Positions 54,811 through 64,000 of a stretch of 64,000 nucleotides of DNA are shown here, one piece after another. Source of the stretch: Dactylorhiza incarnata (Eukaryota; Streptophyta; Magnoliopsida; Asparagales; Orchidaceae); assembly GCA_033032865.1 (NCBI GenBank), contig JAWHQI010000277.1, positions 3,535,501 through 3,599,500 of the forward strand, read 5' to 3'. Below the pieces are notes generated by a model. It was not told the DNA's origin and ran no database searches. It saw only the letters and a program-made list of their open reading frames with translations. A program made the translations under genes and the position numbers. Within the stretch, counting starts at the first letter, position 1; each line of letters opens with the position of its first letter.

Positions 54811-57005
54811 TCTTATGGGCTTCTTTTGCCGGTGGATCGATGGAGGCAGGGATACAAGGGTAAACCCTAGAATGGAGGTAGAGAAGAGAAGAAGAAGCTT
54901 GGGGAAGAGAATGAGAGGAAACCTTAGGGGAATGCAGTGAGCTTAGAGAGGGAGCGGGGAATTTTAGAGAGATAAAGGAAACTGTTATTTCATTACTTCC
55001 CTCCTCATGCAAGACTAATGACATATATAACAATCCCTCGGGGGTTATCCCGTAATTACATCAAGCTGCATAAAAATGCATGGAAATATTAAAAGACCAA
55101 AAATACTCATACGACTCAATACGACTCGACTAATACAATAAAATCTCGATACAATACGACTCAATATAATAAAACTCTAATACTAGATAACTAAAGATGT
55201 GGGCTCCATAACAACTCCACCCGTCCTTGAAATCGAGCTTGTCCTCAAGCTCGAACTCCAGTAGGATGAGCGACTCCTATATCTTCTTGATTTCGCGCCA
55301 GAACATCACCTGATTGCAGGTCGCGACGGTGGTGATGACGATGAGTAGCGGAGGTGCAGTCGGAACGAGCGGCGGATGGAATAGGACCGACTGGTTCAGC
55401 GGAGCGGCGGGAAGCAGAAGTGGCAGGGCGGTCGAGGGAACAACGGCCGGCGGAAGGAACTGGTCTGTAAGCCCCCCCATAGTAGGTGGTCGGAGACGAG
55501 GTGACTAGATGGCTGGCGGAGTTGGCAGAGTAGGGGCCGACAGATCAAGAGCTGACAGAAGAGGTGTCGAGGTGGCCGGAGGGCCCGCCAGAGCGAGGGC
55601 CGACCAACGGGCGAAGAGATGGCCGACAGGGCCGGTAGAACAGGGGCCGACATAGCAGGCTGTGAAATGGACGACAGTGGCAGCTGCGTCGGGAGGCGGT
55701 TAGAATGGGCCGGCGGGGTCGGTAGAACATTTGCCGGTGGAGCTACTGCTGGTGGCAGTGCGAAGGTGTCCTCAAGGTAGTCCTTTAGCCCACAGAGGAA
55801 ATTCGTCGCCTCAGAGCTTAACTTCAAGTCCATCTTAATTAATTGAGTACCAATTAATTCAATTAAGAATTAATTAAAATAGTCAAATAATTAGGAAAGT
55901 GCGGATTGGGAGGTTCGAGGTAGGTGTCTTGATGTGAGGGAGGACGGTGAGGAGACCTAGGGAAGAAAGAAGTGGGCGACTTGAGGCTGGGAAAGGTGAG
56001 AAGGGATGGGGGCACAGAGAAGGCGTGTGATTGGGCTGACTTGAGGGGCTCGAGGGTGTTGTCGATGATGTTTCTCTGGACGAGGAGGGAGAGGTGTGTC
56101 GGCTGCTGGATGTCGAGAGAGACGCAGTTCTGAATGGATAGGCGCGTGAGTGCCAGAGCGGGTCTGCTCGATGAAGGCGGTGTTGCTATGCGGGAAAGAG
56201 ATGTAAAGGAACAAAGGGATGCAGAAGGCGGAGAGGCACGATGCAGGAAGCCTAAGCCTGGCGGAAGAGGAAGGAGTCGCGGACTAGCGTCGGCCGTGAA
56301 GATCGAAGACGTCGAGAGTAAGGCGTCGATCTCTGGTTTGCTATGCGGAAGTGGAGATGGAGGAAACAACAACGTGAAGTGTTGCGGCTCTTCGTTTTCG
56401 TTGCCAATGCGTACTTTGGAAGACGGGGTTGGCTCTGAACCGATGTGCGGTAATTTGGAGCAGCTGGTGTGTAGTCTGAAACGACGACAATGACCAGAAC
56501 TTGGCTGGAATGAGAAAACAACGGACAGGTCTTGACATGGGCTGTGAGTCGCAGTGGAAGTGGAGGACCAATGGGAGGAAGGAGAAGCTCTGATACCAAG
56601 ATGTTATGGTTTTTTTTTGCCGGTGGATTGATGGTGGCAGGGACACAAGGGAAAGCCCTTGAATGGAGGTAGAAGAGAGAAGAAGAAGCTTGGGGAAGAG
56701 GATGATAGGAAACCCTAGGGGAATGCAATGGGCTTAGAGAGGGAGATGGAGAATTTTAGAGAGATAAAGGAAAATGATATTTCATTACTTCCCTCCTCTT
56801 ACAAGACTAAGGGCATATATATAACAATCCCCCGGGGGTAATCCCGTAATTACATCAAGCTGCATAAAAATACATGAAAATATTAAAAGACCAAAAATAC
56901 TCATATAACTCAATACGAATCGACTAATACAATAAAGACTCAATACAATACGACTCTATATACTAAGACTAATACTAGATAACTAATGACGTGGGATCCA
57001 TAACA
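54808..57005 (-). mobile_element. Non-coding LTR retroelement, about 2.2 kb
   Basis: The two LTRs are about 54808-55213 and 56602-57005, roughly 404 bp, TGTTATGG...CCATAACA (the left copy is degraded at its outer edge). The primer site TGGTATCAGAGC is at 56600-56589, minus strand. The inner flank of the left LTR reads, on the minus strand, GAGCTTGAGGACAAGCTCG then AAGGACGGGTGGAGT, a gypsy-like end of pol plus purine tract. The 1.4-kb interior is G-rich and non-coding, except a short frame near 55833 (LSSEATNFLCGLKDYLED). It is non-autonomous. Confidence 0.82.
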
Positions 57006-57849
57006 GTGACCTTCCTGTTTGAGGACACCTCCAATACTAGATAACTCACGGAAGCTTTCCCTTTACTCTTATCTTTACTAGGGTCATGTCTTTTCCTTTG
57101 GTTGATGCCATCTCTAGCACTAATTATTTCATCGAAGCTATAGTTTAATTGGGGACGGAGACTCTGAAATACATAGATCTCACTTTTAATTTCCTTTTAT
57201 TAACACTAGTTTGCAATCTATGGAAGAAGGTTTCATTAACAACACTAGTAGGATAATCTGACAGCTCTTAAAAGTGACTGCCGGGTTAGGGAACACCTAT
57301 AATGTGTTTAAACTTAAATTCAATATACATTAGCTACCCTTAAGACAAAAAGAACACTTTCGTCCTTCAGATTTCCCACAAAAATGGTCTTCTCAAACTA
57401 TAAATTTCAGATTTTAACATCATTGAGACTAACATTTGTACCTACACTTAATTTGCAACATTTTTATAACGCTAACCTCTGATGTTAGCATTATCACACT
57501 TATAAACAGCCACTCTTAAATTCATAAAAAGCCCTTAGTAATTTCATAGCACCCGAAACTCAAAGGAAAACTACAGAATAGCTCATTAAGAAGGAGAAGA
57601 AAAATCACCAATCTAGAAGCATCCAAATATAAAAAGGAGAGAAAACCACCATATGTTATACCATTCCGTCTCATACTAGAAGGAAGAAGAGAGTTTCATC
57701 TCATATATAAAGAAATAAAGGAGAATCATCATAGCTTAAAGGAATTACTTTCAATTTCACCAATGACCCTTCAACTGGGCTCGTCAATGAAGCAGTGCAA
57801 TCACGATAATGAAGTAGAGGGGTTGATTTCTCGGCACCAAAGTCACAGA
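57006..57849. other. Intronic sequence without recognised feature
   Basis: AT-rich, with no coherent frame. It lies between the non-coding LTR element and the chromodomain fragment and may be the decayed 3' end or LTR of the latter. Confidence 0.4.
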
Positions 57850-58595
57850 GCTCGGAAGGAAGCAGGGAAGAGGTAAGCAGAATGTGAGATCGTGAGCTTC
57901 TGATGATCGTAGTTCACGCACAAGAAAACCTCACTCTTCATGTTCAGCAGGTGCTTTACAGGAATAGAACGGGAGACGGGAGAATGACAAAGAGCTGACA
58001 ACCCTTTCATATTTTCTTTTCTTTCCCAAGTTGCTTCGCGAAGACTATGCCCATTCCACCAAACCTTGACAAATTTTGCCTCACGATTGCGGTGCTTCTT
58101 AATCTGCCAATCTTTAATACGATATGGCTTGGTTGGGCTTGTCAAATTAGATTCTATATAAATATCTTCAGATGAGATCATCTTCTCAGGATCAGGAATG
58201 TACTTTCACAGTGAGTAAACATGAAAAACATCATGAAGATTCTTGAGGTCCTCCGATAATGCCAGTCTATATGTCACTTCGTCAATTTTTCAATAATCGG
58301 GAAGGGACCTACATCTCAGGAACTGTGTTTTCCCATTCTCCGAAGTCGAGAAAGTCTTTTGAAAGGTTTTATCTTAAGACATACTTGATCCCCTACATTG
58401 AATTCCACCCTACGATGTCTGATATTTTAATATTTATGTTGTCTGTCCTGAGCAATCTTCAACCTTTATCGAACAATTAATATCTTATCATGCATTTTAT
58501 CTATTATCTTATTCTTAAATAACTTCTTCTCACCATCTTTAGCCCAACTTAATGAAGTTCGACATGTCCTGCCATATAATACTTCTGTTGGAGTT
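57850..58595 (-). pseudogene. Chromovirus-type gypsy integrase C-terminus and chromodomain relic
   Basis: The minus strand, in joined frames, gives a TEVLYGRTCRT-like start (about 58580). Then come VEFNVGDQVCLK, RLSRLRRMGK, GPFPIIEKL and a decayed VYRLAL..L..H.VFHV segment. The end is KPYRIKDWQIKKHRNREAKFVKVWWNGHSLREATWE (58130-58020), a chromodomain-like tail. The order is exact, but shifts and stops are frequent. Confidence 0.75.
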
Positions 58596-58613
58596 ATGAG
58601 TTTGTTATTATTA

Positions 58614-58961
58614 TGTTGGAGACTTTAGGAGTTTAGTCCCGCATCATGAGTCCGATTCAAGTGTCTTTGTAATCCCTTATATATTACCCTTATGTGAAAG
58701 AATACAATACATTCATCTATTATCTCCACTTCTTTCTTTCAACTTGGTATCAGAGGGAGGTTCCGATCCTCCGACCTGTGGGTTATGGGTCCACCACGCT
58801 TCCGCTGCCATGTTGGATAAATAACAAGTGTTTTATTCATCCCACAAAGGGGGTATTTAAAGGACATACATGGACTCAAAATTTTTAAACAGCAATGTGG
58901 GACTAAATCCCAAAACACCTAAAACCTCTAATAGACCGACATTGACTTGATAATTCCAACA
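58614..58961. mobile_element. Head-to-head pair of short LTRs with primer sites between
   Basis: 58614-58743 is an LTR-like unit on the plus strand (TGTTGGAGAC...CTTTCAAC). It has TTTAGTCCCGCATC and TATATATTACC, and a TGGTATCAGAGG primer site follows at 58745. Only about 65 bp later, 58811-58961 is an LTR-like unit on the minus strand (TGTTGGAATT...TTATCCAACA). It has TTTAGTCCCACATTG and is preceded on its own strand by TGGCAGCGG. The two are therefore inverted rather than direct repeats and only distantly alike. This could be a TRIM rearrangement or two solo insertions. Confidence 0.6.
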
Positions 58962-59211
58962 ACTTCAAAATGGGACATTTGAATACCTGCTTCATAACTG
59001 TTATTGTATAAATTTTTTACCAAATGCATTTCAACCATTTCATGTATAAATTATTACTGTCACAATCTTTGCCAATTGTTAGTTCCTAATTGACATCAAT
59101 ACCAATAAAGTGAATTTTGATTAAATCCTACCTCGTTTAATTTTTCCCCTTCTTCTTTATAAAATTTGGGGTGTTGCTTTTCTTAACTTAGTGGTTTTTA
59201 TATTCTGTCAG
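58962..59211 (+). other. Intron end before ECM29 exon 59212
   Basis: AT-rich, without features. It ends in a pyrimidine-rich tract and CTGTCAG. Confidence 0.6.
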
Positions 59212-59762
59212 GAAGCATTTTCACACCACCTTGGTGACCAGAATGAACTTACACAAGAATTGGCTTCTCAAGGCATGAGCATTGTATATGAACTTGGTGA
59301 CTCATCTACGAAGCAGGATCTAGTTAATGCTTTTGTAAATACTTTGATAGGGACAGGGAAGAGAAAGAGGGTTATTAAGGCATGATTGATTTTCCCTCTT
59401 TTTCATTTCTTATAACTTCCATAGAAACTTTATATTAACTAAGAGTTTGAATCAATTGTTGACTGTAGCTGATGGAGGACTCCGAAGTATTCCAGGAAGG
59501 AGCTATAGGTGAAACTCTTAGTGGTGGAAAGCTCAGCACTTACAAGGAACTTTGCAGCTTAGCAAATGAGATGGGGCAGCCTGACTTAATCTATAAGTTC
59601 ATGGATTTAGCTAATTATCAGGCATCTTTAAATTCCAAAAGAGGCGCTGCCTTTGGGTTTTCAAAAATAGCCAAGCAAGCTGGGGATGTACTTCAGCCAC
59701 ATATGCGCACCCTAGTCCCCAGGCTAGTTCGCTATCAATATGATCCTGAAAAGAATGTTCAG
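59212..59762 (+). CDS. ECM29: ECM29 proteasome adaptor homologue, exon block 3 (two exons)
   Basis: Exon 59212-59379 reads EAFSHHLGDQNELTQELASQGMSIVYELGD...KRVIK. Exon 59469-59762 reads LMEDSEVFQEGAIGETLSGGKL...YQYDPEKNVQ, ending at CAG|GTAGTG. Both are in phase 0. The 89-bp intron ends with TGTAG and again seems to start with GC (AAG|GCATGA). A GT donor at 59371 would drop three residues. The strongly conserved 'MSIVYELGD' and 'AAFGFSKIAKQAG' segments are characteristic of ECM29. The next exon is not found before the window ends, so another intron longer than 4.2 kb follows. Confidence 0.92.
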
Positions 59763-60500
59763 GTAGTGAACTAGCTTGTTTTCACCTTGTGTCGTTTTAC
59801 AGATTTTTGTGCTTTAAGATTCGTAAAAAATAACCAAAGCTCATGTGCTGAAGAAAACATTTCAAAATTGTTAACTTTGTTCACCATACACCTCTTATGA
59901 TTCCTATGTTTACTAAGTTATTATGAAACCTTCAATTGACGTTCTTAAATTAGTACAATTGAGGAGTTATGTTGATGCTATATCTATAAACTTCACATTC
60001 ATCTATGCTTTCTATTGATTATATTTTTGTTTCCTAAAAATGGTTGTATTTTTCTTGTATGAAGATGATATATGGTACTTATGCACCAAAATTTTAGAAT
60101 TTATGTGAAAATCTACTAATATTGTAATCACTTACTCCTTAGAGATGGGGATGTTGTTTAAGCTTTACATAAGAGATTTCAATTCCTCTTTATTACAACT
60201 TTAATTAGATGTTATATATATGTATTTTAGTGGTGTGTGTGTGTATTTACATACTTACTATGTGGTTAATAATACATAAAGTTCCTTTTCCACTCTAACA
60301 TGATGTCTAATTATGATCCTTCGCCCTTGCCATCAAGCACTATGCCATGTAGCCTGACCTTGCTGTGTTGTTCACTGTCTTCCAGAAACCCACAATGTCA
60401 CCAAAGTTTAACACTTCCATCAGTCAACTCCTCCCATCTTATGTGGAGCATAGATTCATTTCTTGAGTGTCATCCTTCGCACACAGCTGGAGCTTGTACC
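59763..60500 (+). other. Start of the next ECM29 intron
   Basis: AT-rich to about 60290, with a GT microsatellite at 60231-60244. From 60300 to 60500 composition rises. An unrecognised frame on the plus strand (about 60385-60460) has no similarity I can name to ECM29. Confidence 0.5.
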
Positions 60501-61012
60501 ATATGAAGAAGCAGGTATCAGTCAGCTCCTTCATTGCACACTGAAAAGGAGATGACTCGGTCAGCCATCACAGACATCATAGAACTAAATTTTGTTTGCT
60601 GTGGGGAGGGTTCTGTGACCGCTAGAATAAGTTAATTCAGCGGTCAGTGTTCTTGAATCCGGTCAGCCAACAACTAGAGAAGGAGCTATGACTGATCAAT
60701 GCACAATTCTTCATAATGTACTTCAACTCGGTCAACGTCCGGGTCCCCGGCTAGCGAATGCTCGGTCGGCAATCGGACATCCGTTCGGCGATCGGGGACG
60801 ATCGGGGGGAACGATCGGGGTCCCCGATCGGCGAATTCTTTGTCAACGATCTCTCAATGCTTCTGTCTGGACTTTAGCCAAATCTTCACAACTTCTATCT
60901 AGCTATTTCTGGATAGCTTCCTCTGCTTCAGATACATATATAGAAGTGCTCTATACAACTTGAGTGTATTATAGCAACATGATTTACCAAATGAACAGAG
61001 TTTTTCCCAACA
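60501..61012 (-). repeat. 3' LTR of the single-ORF element (left end uncertain)
   Basis: The minus-strand LTR start TGTTGGGAAAAACTC is at 61012. It directly abuts the purine tract ATAGGGAGAGAT (61024-61013, minus), the usual copia context. The LTR contains a cluster of GATCGGGG/CCCCGATC motifs at 60774-60833 and GGTCAGCC repeats. The distal boundary is not visible; 60501 is an estimate. Confidence 0.6.
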
Positions 61013-64000
61013 ATCTCTCCCTATTTGATAGAATAGATTTTGCAAGAGAGAGGATGCACTTAGTTGATTACCCAAACAGAGAGCATACTGTAATTCATAT
61101 AGAAATATACAACACACCAGAATAAAGCAAAAGAGTACAGAAGTTACAACAACATAAACACAAAACTACAGTCACAGAAAGTAGAAAGTATGCACTTGTA
61201 TTGAATAGAAATTTGTATATACTAGACAAAGCATAATACAAGCATAGTAATTAAGATTTTTTTTTTACACAGATCAAGTGTCAGTTTAACTAATCTCCTC
61301 TTGACATCTTCTTCCTGGATTCTTTCTTGATTTCTACTGCTTTTGATAAGGCAGCCTCTTACTTGGCAATAGGTTTGAAGAGATTAGGCTTAGAGGGATT
61401 TTTGACAGCCACTTTATCCATCATCTCCTTAAGTTATTCCTCATTAGAGAGTTCTTCATCACCAAAATCAAAAGAAGATTGGCTAAGTTCAAAATAGGCA
61501 GGATTTACAATGAGCTTGGCCAAGTTTTCTTCAGTCCAAGTCTCTGAGAAGAGAGGGAGGCTGAGAAAGAAGAAGTGGGAGTAGACATAAGAGAGATTCT
61601 CAATACCATCCTTGTATCTAGAAAGGATGGAGCCTTGAAAGGGTATTGAAGGAGAGCAGAGGTGGAGTGCTTCTGAAGGTATTTCTCCTTGTCAAACCAT
61701 TAAGAAATCATGGAGGAAAACACTCCACCAGAGGAAGCCAGAGCAGGAGGTGGAGAAGTGCTGGCTGCTGCTGCCTTTGCCTGAAGGGCTCTCACTTGAG
61801 CTTCTCTCTTGACTCTGGCTTCCATCTCATAAGTGGTTTTTCACCTCTTGCCTTCTTCTGGGCATCTAGCCTCTGGTCTTCTTTAAGCATCTGTTCATAC
61901 TGCCTTCTTTTCTTTTTCTTTTTCTTTTTGTATAATTTTCTTTGCTCTTTAGTCTGGCCTTCCCAAGGCATAGCCTTGTCCCTGGGCACTATTGTTTGCT
62001 GAATGGATGTTTGGGTAGGAGTAGGGAGCAACCAAGTAGATATTTTTGGTGGAGGATGAGGCATCATATCTGGCAATGAGGAGGACTTAGGAGAATCAGT
62101 TGTCTAAAACAAGGTGACTTTCTTCAAGGAGTCAGTCACCACGGGCTTAGAGAGAGGATGGAGTTCAAATGGAGGGACCACTTGAGTTTTCATTAACTCC
62201 GAGGTGGAGGGGATGATTTCTTATTGTGGAGCTATTGCAGGGAGTACTTGAGGTGCTTCTTCATTGTCTTCTTCAGGAACACTTTCCATGGATGTATCTG
62301 TTACTTGTCCAGAAACTGATGCTGCTTCAGATACTGTTGTTGCTTTCTTGTTGAGGGCTATCTGGACAGCCTCAACTACTGACGCATTTGCTACGGGAGA
62401 GGAGGCATCTTGTTGGCCTTCCTCTGTAGCAAGCACATGAGAAAAAATCTTGGAGGGGGAAGGCACAGAAGAGGGAGGAGAAATAATAATGGGAGAGGTC
62501 TTTTAATTGGGGCCTAGAGAGTCGCCTCTCCCCCTTCTGCAGTAGATCACTGATCAACTACAAATCCTTCCTGATGTCCAGGTTCGATTGGAGGGAGGCT
62601 ATCTGGGTTTCAAGGGAAAGGGCCTAGGAACAGAGATTACTTTGGTGAAGGTGAGGATGGCGGAAGGTCCAACAATTGGAATGTTCGAGCTTCAAGGGTA
62701 ATGGAGGTGGATGGCAGTGGAGAGGAAGAGGTAATAGCAGGACAAGTGGCAGGAGATGGTGGCACAATGTTTGTGGCTGACTCCTTGTTGGTGGATTCAG
62801 TCAGAGGGGTAATGGTAGATTGGAGTCCTTTGGAGGCATATGATTTTGGAATGATCTTTCCAAGCAGTTGCAGGATCGTGATGGACATGATCTTACCACT
62901 ATTCATGACAATACCAGGAGAAGAAAGGAGGGGCGGATAAGCAATAGAAAGATATAAATACAAAATCCTACCAAAACCTTGTTCCTTGTGTTTTCCACAT
63001 TTTGTAAACAAAATACCTACCCAATTGATCTTCTTCCCCAACATTACTGCTGCCATGAGCCGCATCAAGTTCTGGCTCACTGTATCATTTGCCGACTTCT
63101 TCTTTGAGAAACCTTTCCTCAGTATATCTACAAGTAACTTGGCTTCCTCAGGGAAGAACATAACCTTGAGATTGCTCGTCTTGTCCCCAACATACTTCAT
63201 CATCTCCCTTGCCTAGGTGACCTCTTCTGCCAAAAGATCCTCAGACCCTAACTCATGAGTTCTTAACTGAAGAGTTGCCTGCAGAGACGAAGGAGTAATG
63301 TATATTTCTACTCCTGTCACACTGCAAGTAATAGTGCCATTCTGTATCTGAAGGGAGAAGAACTAAAGCAATGGTGGCGCAAATTTCTTAGCCCTCTTCT
63401 GTAGAAGAAACTCCAGTCCAGTGGCCTTGACTGCATCGCCGATCGCCCGAAACTTTGCGTCTGCACCAGAGAACGAAGTAAGATCCACTTCAAAGCCTAA
63501 ATTGGTTCCCTCCATATTAGAGAAAGTAAGCAGCTAGCACGAAAATTGAAAGGGTTTAAAGGTGGAAGAGGAGGGAAAGAAACAAGACAGTTCTGTGAGG
63601 GTAAGGGGGTCAAAGAACAATGAAGAGATTATATATCTGATGATAATTTGGGCAAACCAAGAAGTCAAAGAGTCAGAAGACATTCTGCAAGCGATCAGCG
63701 AACGACAAATGAGCAGCCAACGATCGGGGACTGAGCAGTCAAAGAGAGGGACTTAATTCAGCAGAATGAAAGGCGATCATCAATCGGTGATCGGGGCTGG
63801 GGGCCACGGTCAACAATCGCTGATTGAAAGGAAGGCAATCAACGATTGGCTAAAATTGATCTACGATCGAGAGAAACGAAATCAGACAAAAAATAATGAA
63901 AAATTTCCCAGAGAATGAGTTTTCTACCATAAGAAATATATATATATATATTGCTCTTGTCAAACAAATTAGTTCATATTAGTTGTTTAACAGCAAGTGA
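61013..64000 (-). mobile_element. LTR element carrying one long non-gag-pol ORF, cut by the window end
   Basis: The purine tract, 3' LTR and interior lie on the minus strand. Inside 61013-64000 I find no zinc knuckle, protease, integrase or RT. One ORF fills most of it. The leader at 63516-64000 shares the GATCGGGG motif with the LTR and has a TA microsatellite (63936-63951). The 5' LTR and primer site must lie beyond the window. Confidence 0.6.
61290..63515 (-). pseudogene. Single ORF of the LTR element, unknown protein with basic coiled-coil segment
   Basis: Minus strand, ATG at 63515 (MEGTNLGFEVDLTSFSGAD). The frame is readable to 62637 apart from TAG at 63365-63363 and at 63215-63213, both where Gln would fit. 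Conserved-looking parts are LEFLLQKRAKKFAPP, GTITCSVTGVEIYITPSSLQATL, DTVSQNLMRLMAAVMLGKKINW and GFGRILYLYLSIAYPP. The second half, partly in another frame, is Pro/Ser-rich. It then has a strongly basic helix (EQRKLYKKKKKKKRRQYEQML...REKLK, 61980-61795) and an acidic end (DFGDEELSNEE). The stop at 61292-61290 is back in the first frame, implying about 740 codons originally. The first third recalls the 'putative plant transposon protein' domain, but I am not sure of this. Confidence 0.5.

Larger units (their letters stand above)
54098..59211 (+). other. 5.1-kb intron of the ECM29 homologue, apparently GC-AG
   Basis: The donor GCATGT is at 54098 and the acceptor TTCTGTCAG at 59203-59211. It contains the LTR element and gypsy fragments listed below. 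Joining at these sites gives ...PEIQ|EAFSHH... in phase 0. Confidence 0.8.

Noticed and set aside
55276..56493. Long frames on both strands in the interior of the non-coding LTR element
   Set aside because: High GC and lack of any gag or pol motif indicate chance frames.
60300..60510. Possible further ECM29 exon
   Set aside because: Neither frame shows the HEAT-repeat segment expected after YDPEKNVQ, and no matching acceptor and phase were found.

Overview
This is nuclear DNA from a seed plant, most likely an angiosperm with a large, repeat-rich genome. The evidence is spliceable exons of a plant ECM29-type gene, plant lineages of Ty1/copia and Ty3/gypsy elements (Tat-type and chromodomain-type), plant RTE-type LINE remnants, and methionine-tRNA-type primer binding sites. 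I cannot name the species.  HOST GENE. The only host gene I can support is the middle part of a plus-strand ECM29 homologue, the HEAT-repeat adaptor of the 26S proteasome. Eight exons are readable: 28111-28486, 28572-28756, 28827-28899, 53228-53381, 53469-53635, 53750-54097, 59212-59379 and 59469-59762. All phases agree. The gene starts left of the window and continues past its right end. Its introns have swollen: one is 24.3 kb, one is 5.1 kb, and the intron before the first visible exon seems to cover everything left of 28110. Almost all other recognisable sequence is transposons nested in these introns.  LEFT PART (1-28110). A minus-strand gypsy LTR at the edge is followed by a tandem concatemer of a small unknown LTR element (about 1.46 kb per unit). 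Next come an RTE LINE fragment with a 12-bp target duplication and a decayed chromovirus-type RNase H-integrase. A young copia (138-bp LTRs, duplication GGGCC) is inserted exactly inside that integrase. Then comes a large minus-strand Tat-type gypsy (14946-27632). It carries two antisense genes on the plus strand, a ten-copy 75-bp minisatellite, RNase H and integrase remains, a stray LTR piece, and a gag split by a gag-protease-only gypsy element (23760-26574, duplication TGCCG).  24-kb INTRON (28900-53227). It holds a Tat LTR plus gag start; a copia-family LTR interrupted by a 1.9-kb non-autonomous element (duplication ACAGA); a long minus-strand copia (33713-45318) whose gag is split by a gag-less copia (38904-42633, duplication TTATG); a second LINE; a gypsy gag-protease relic; a gypsy integrase with chromodomain; and a 3'-truncated copia.  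RIGHT PART. The 5.1-kb intron holds a non-coding LTR element, chromovirus scraps and an odd head-to-head pair of short LTRs. The last 3.5 kb is the 3' part of an LTR element whose only visible gene is one long ORF (63515 to 61290, minus) unlike gag-pol. That ORF and the antisense genes of the Tat element are the best candidates for poorly described biology. Every transposon gene visible here is broken, often by C-to-T type stops that suggest methylation-driven decay.
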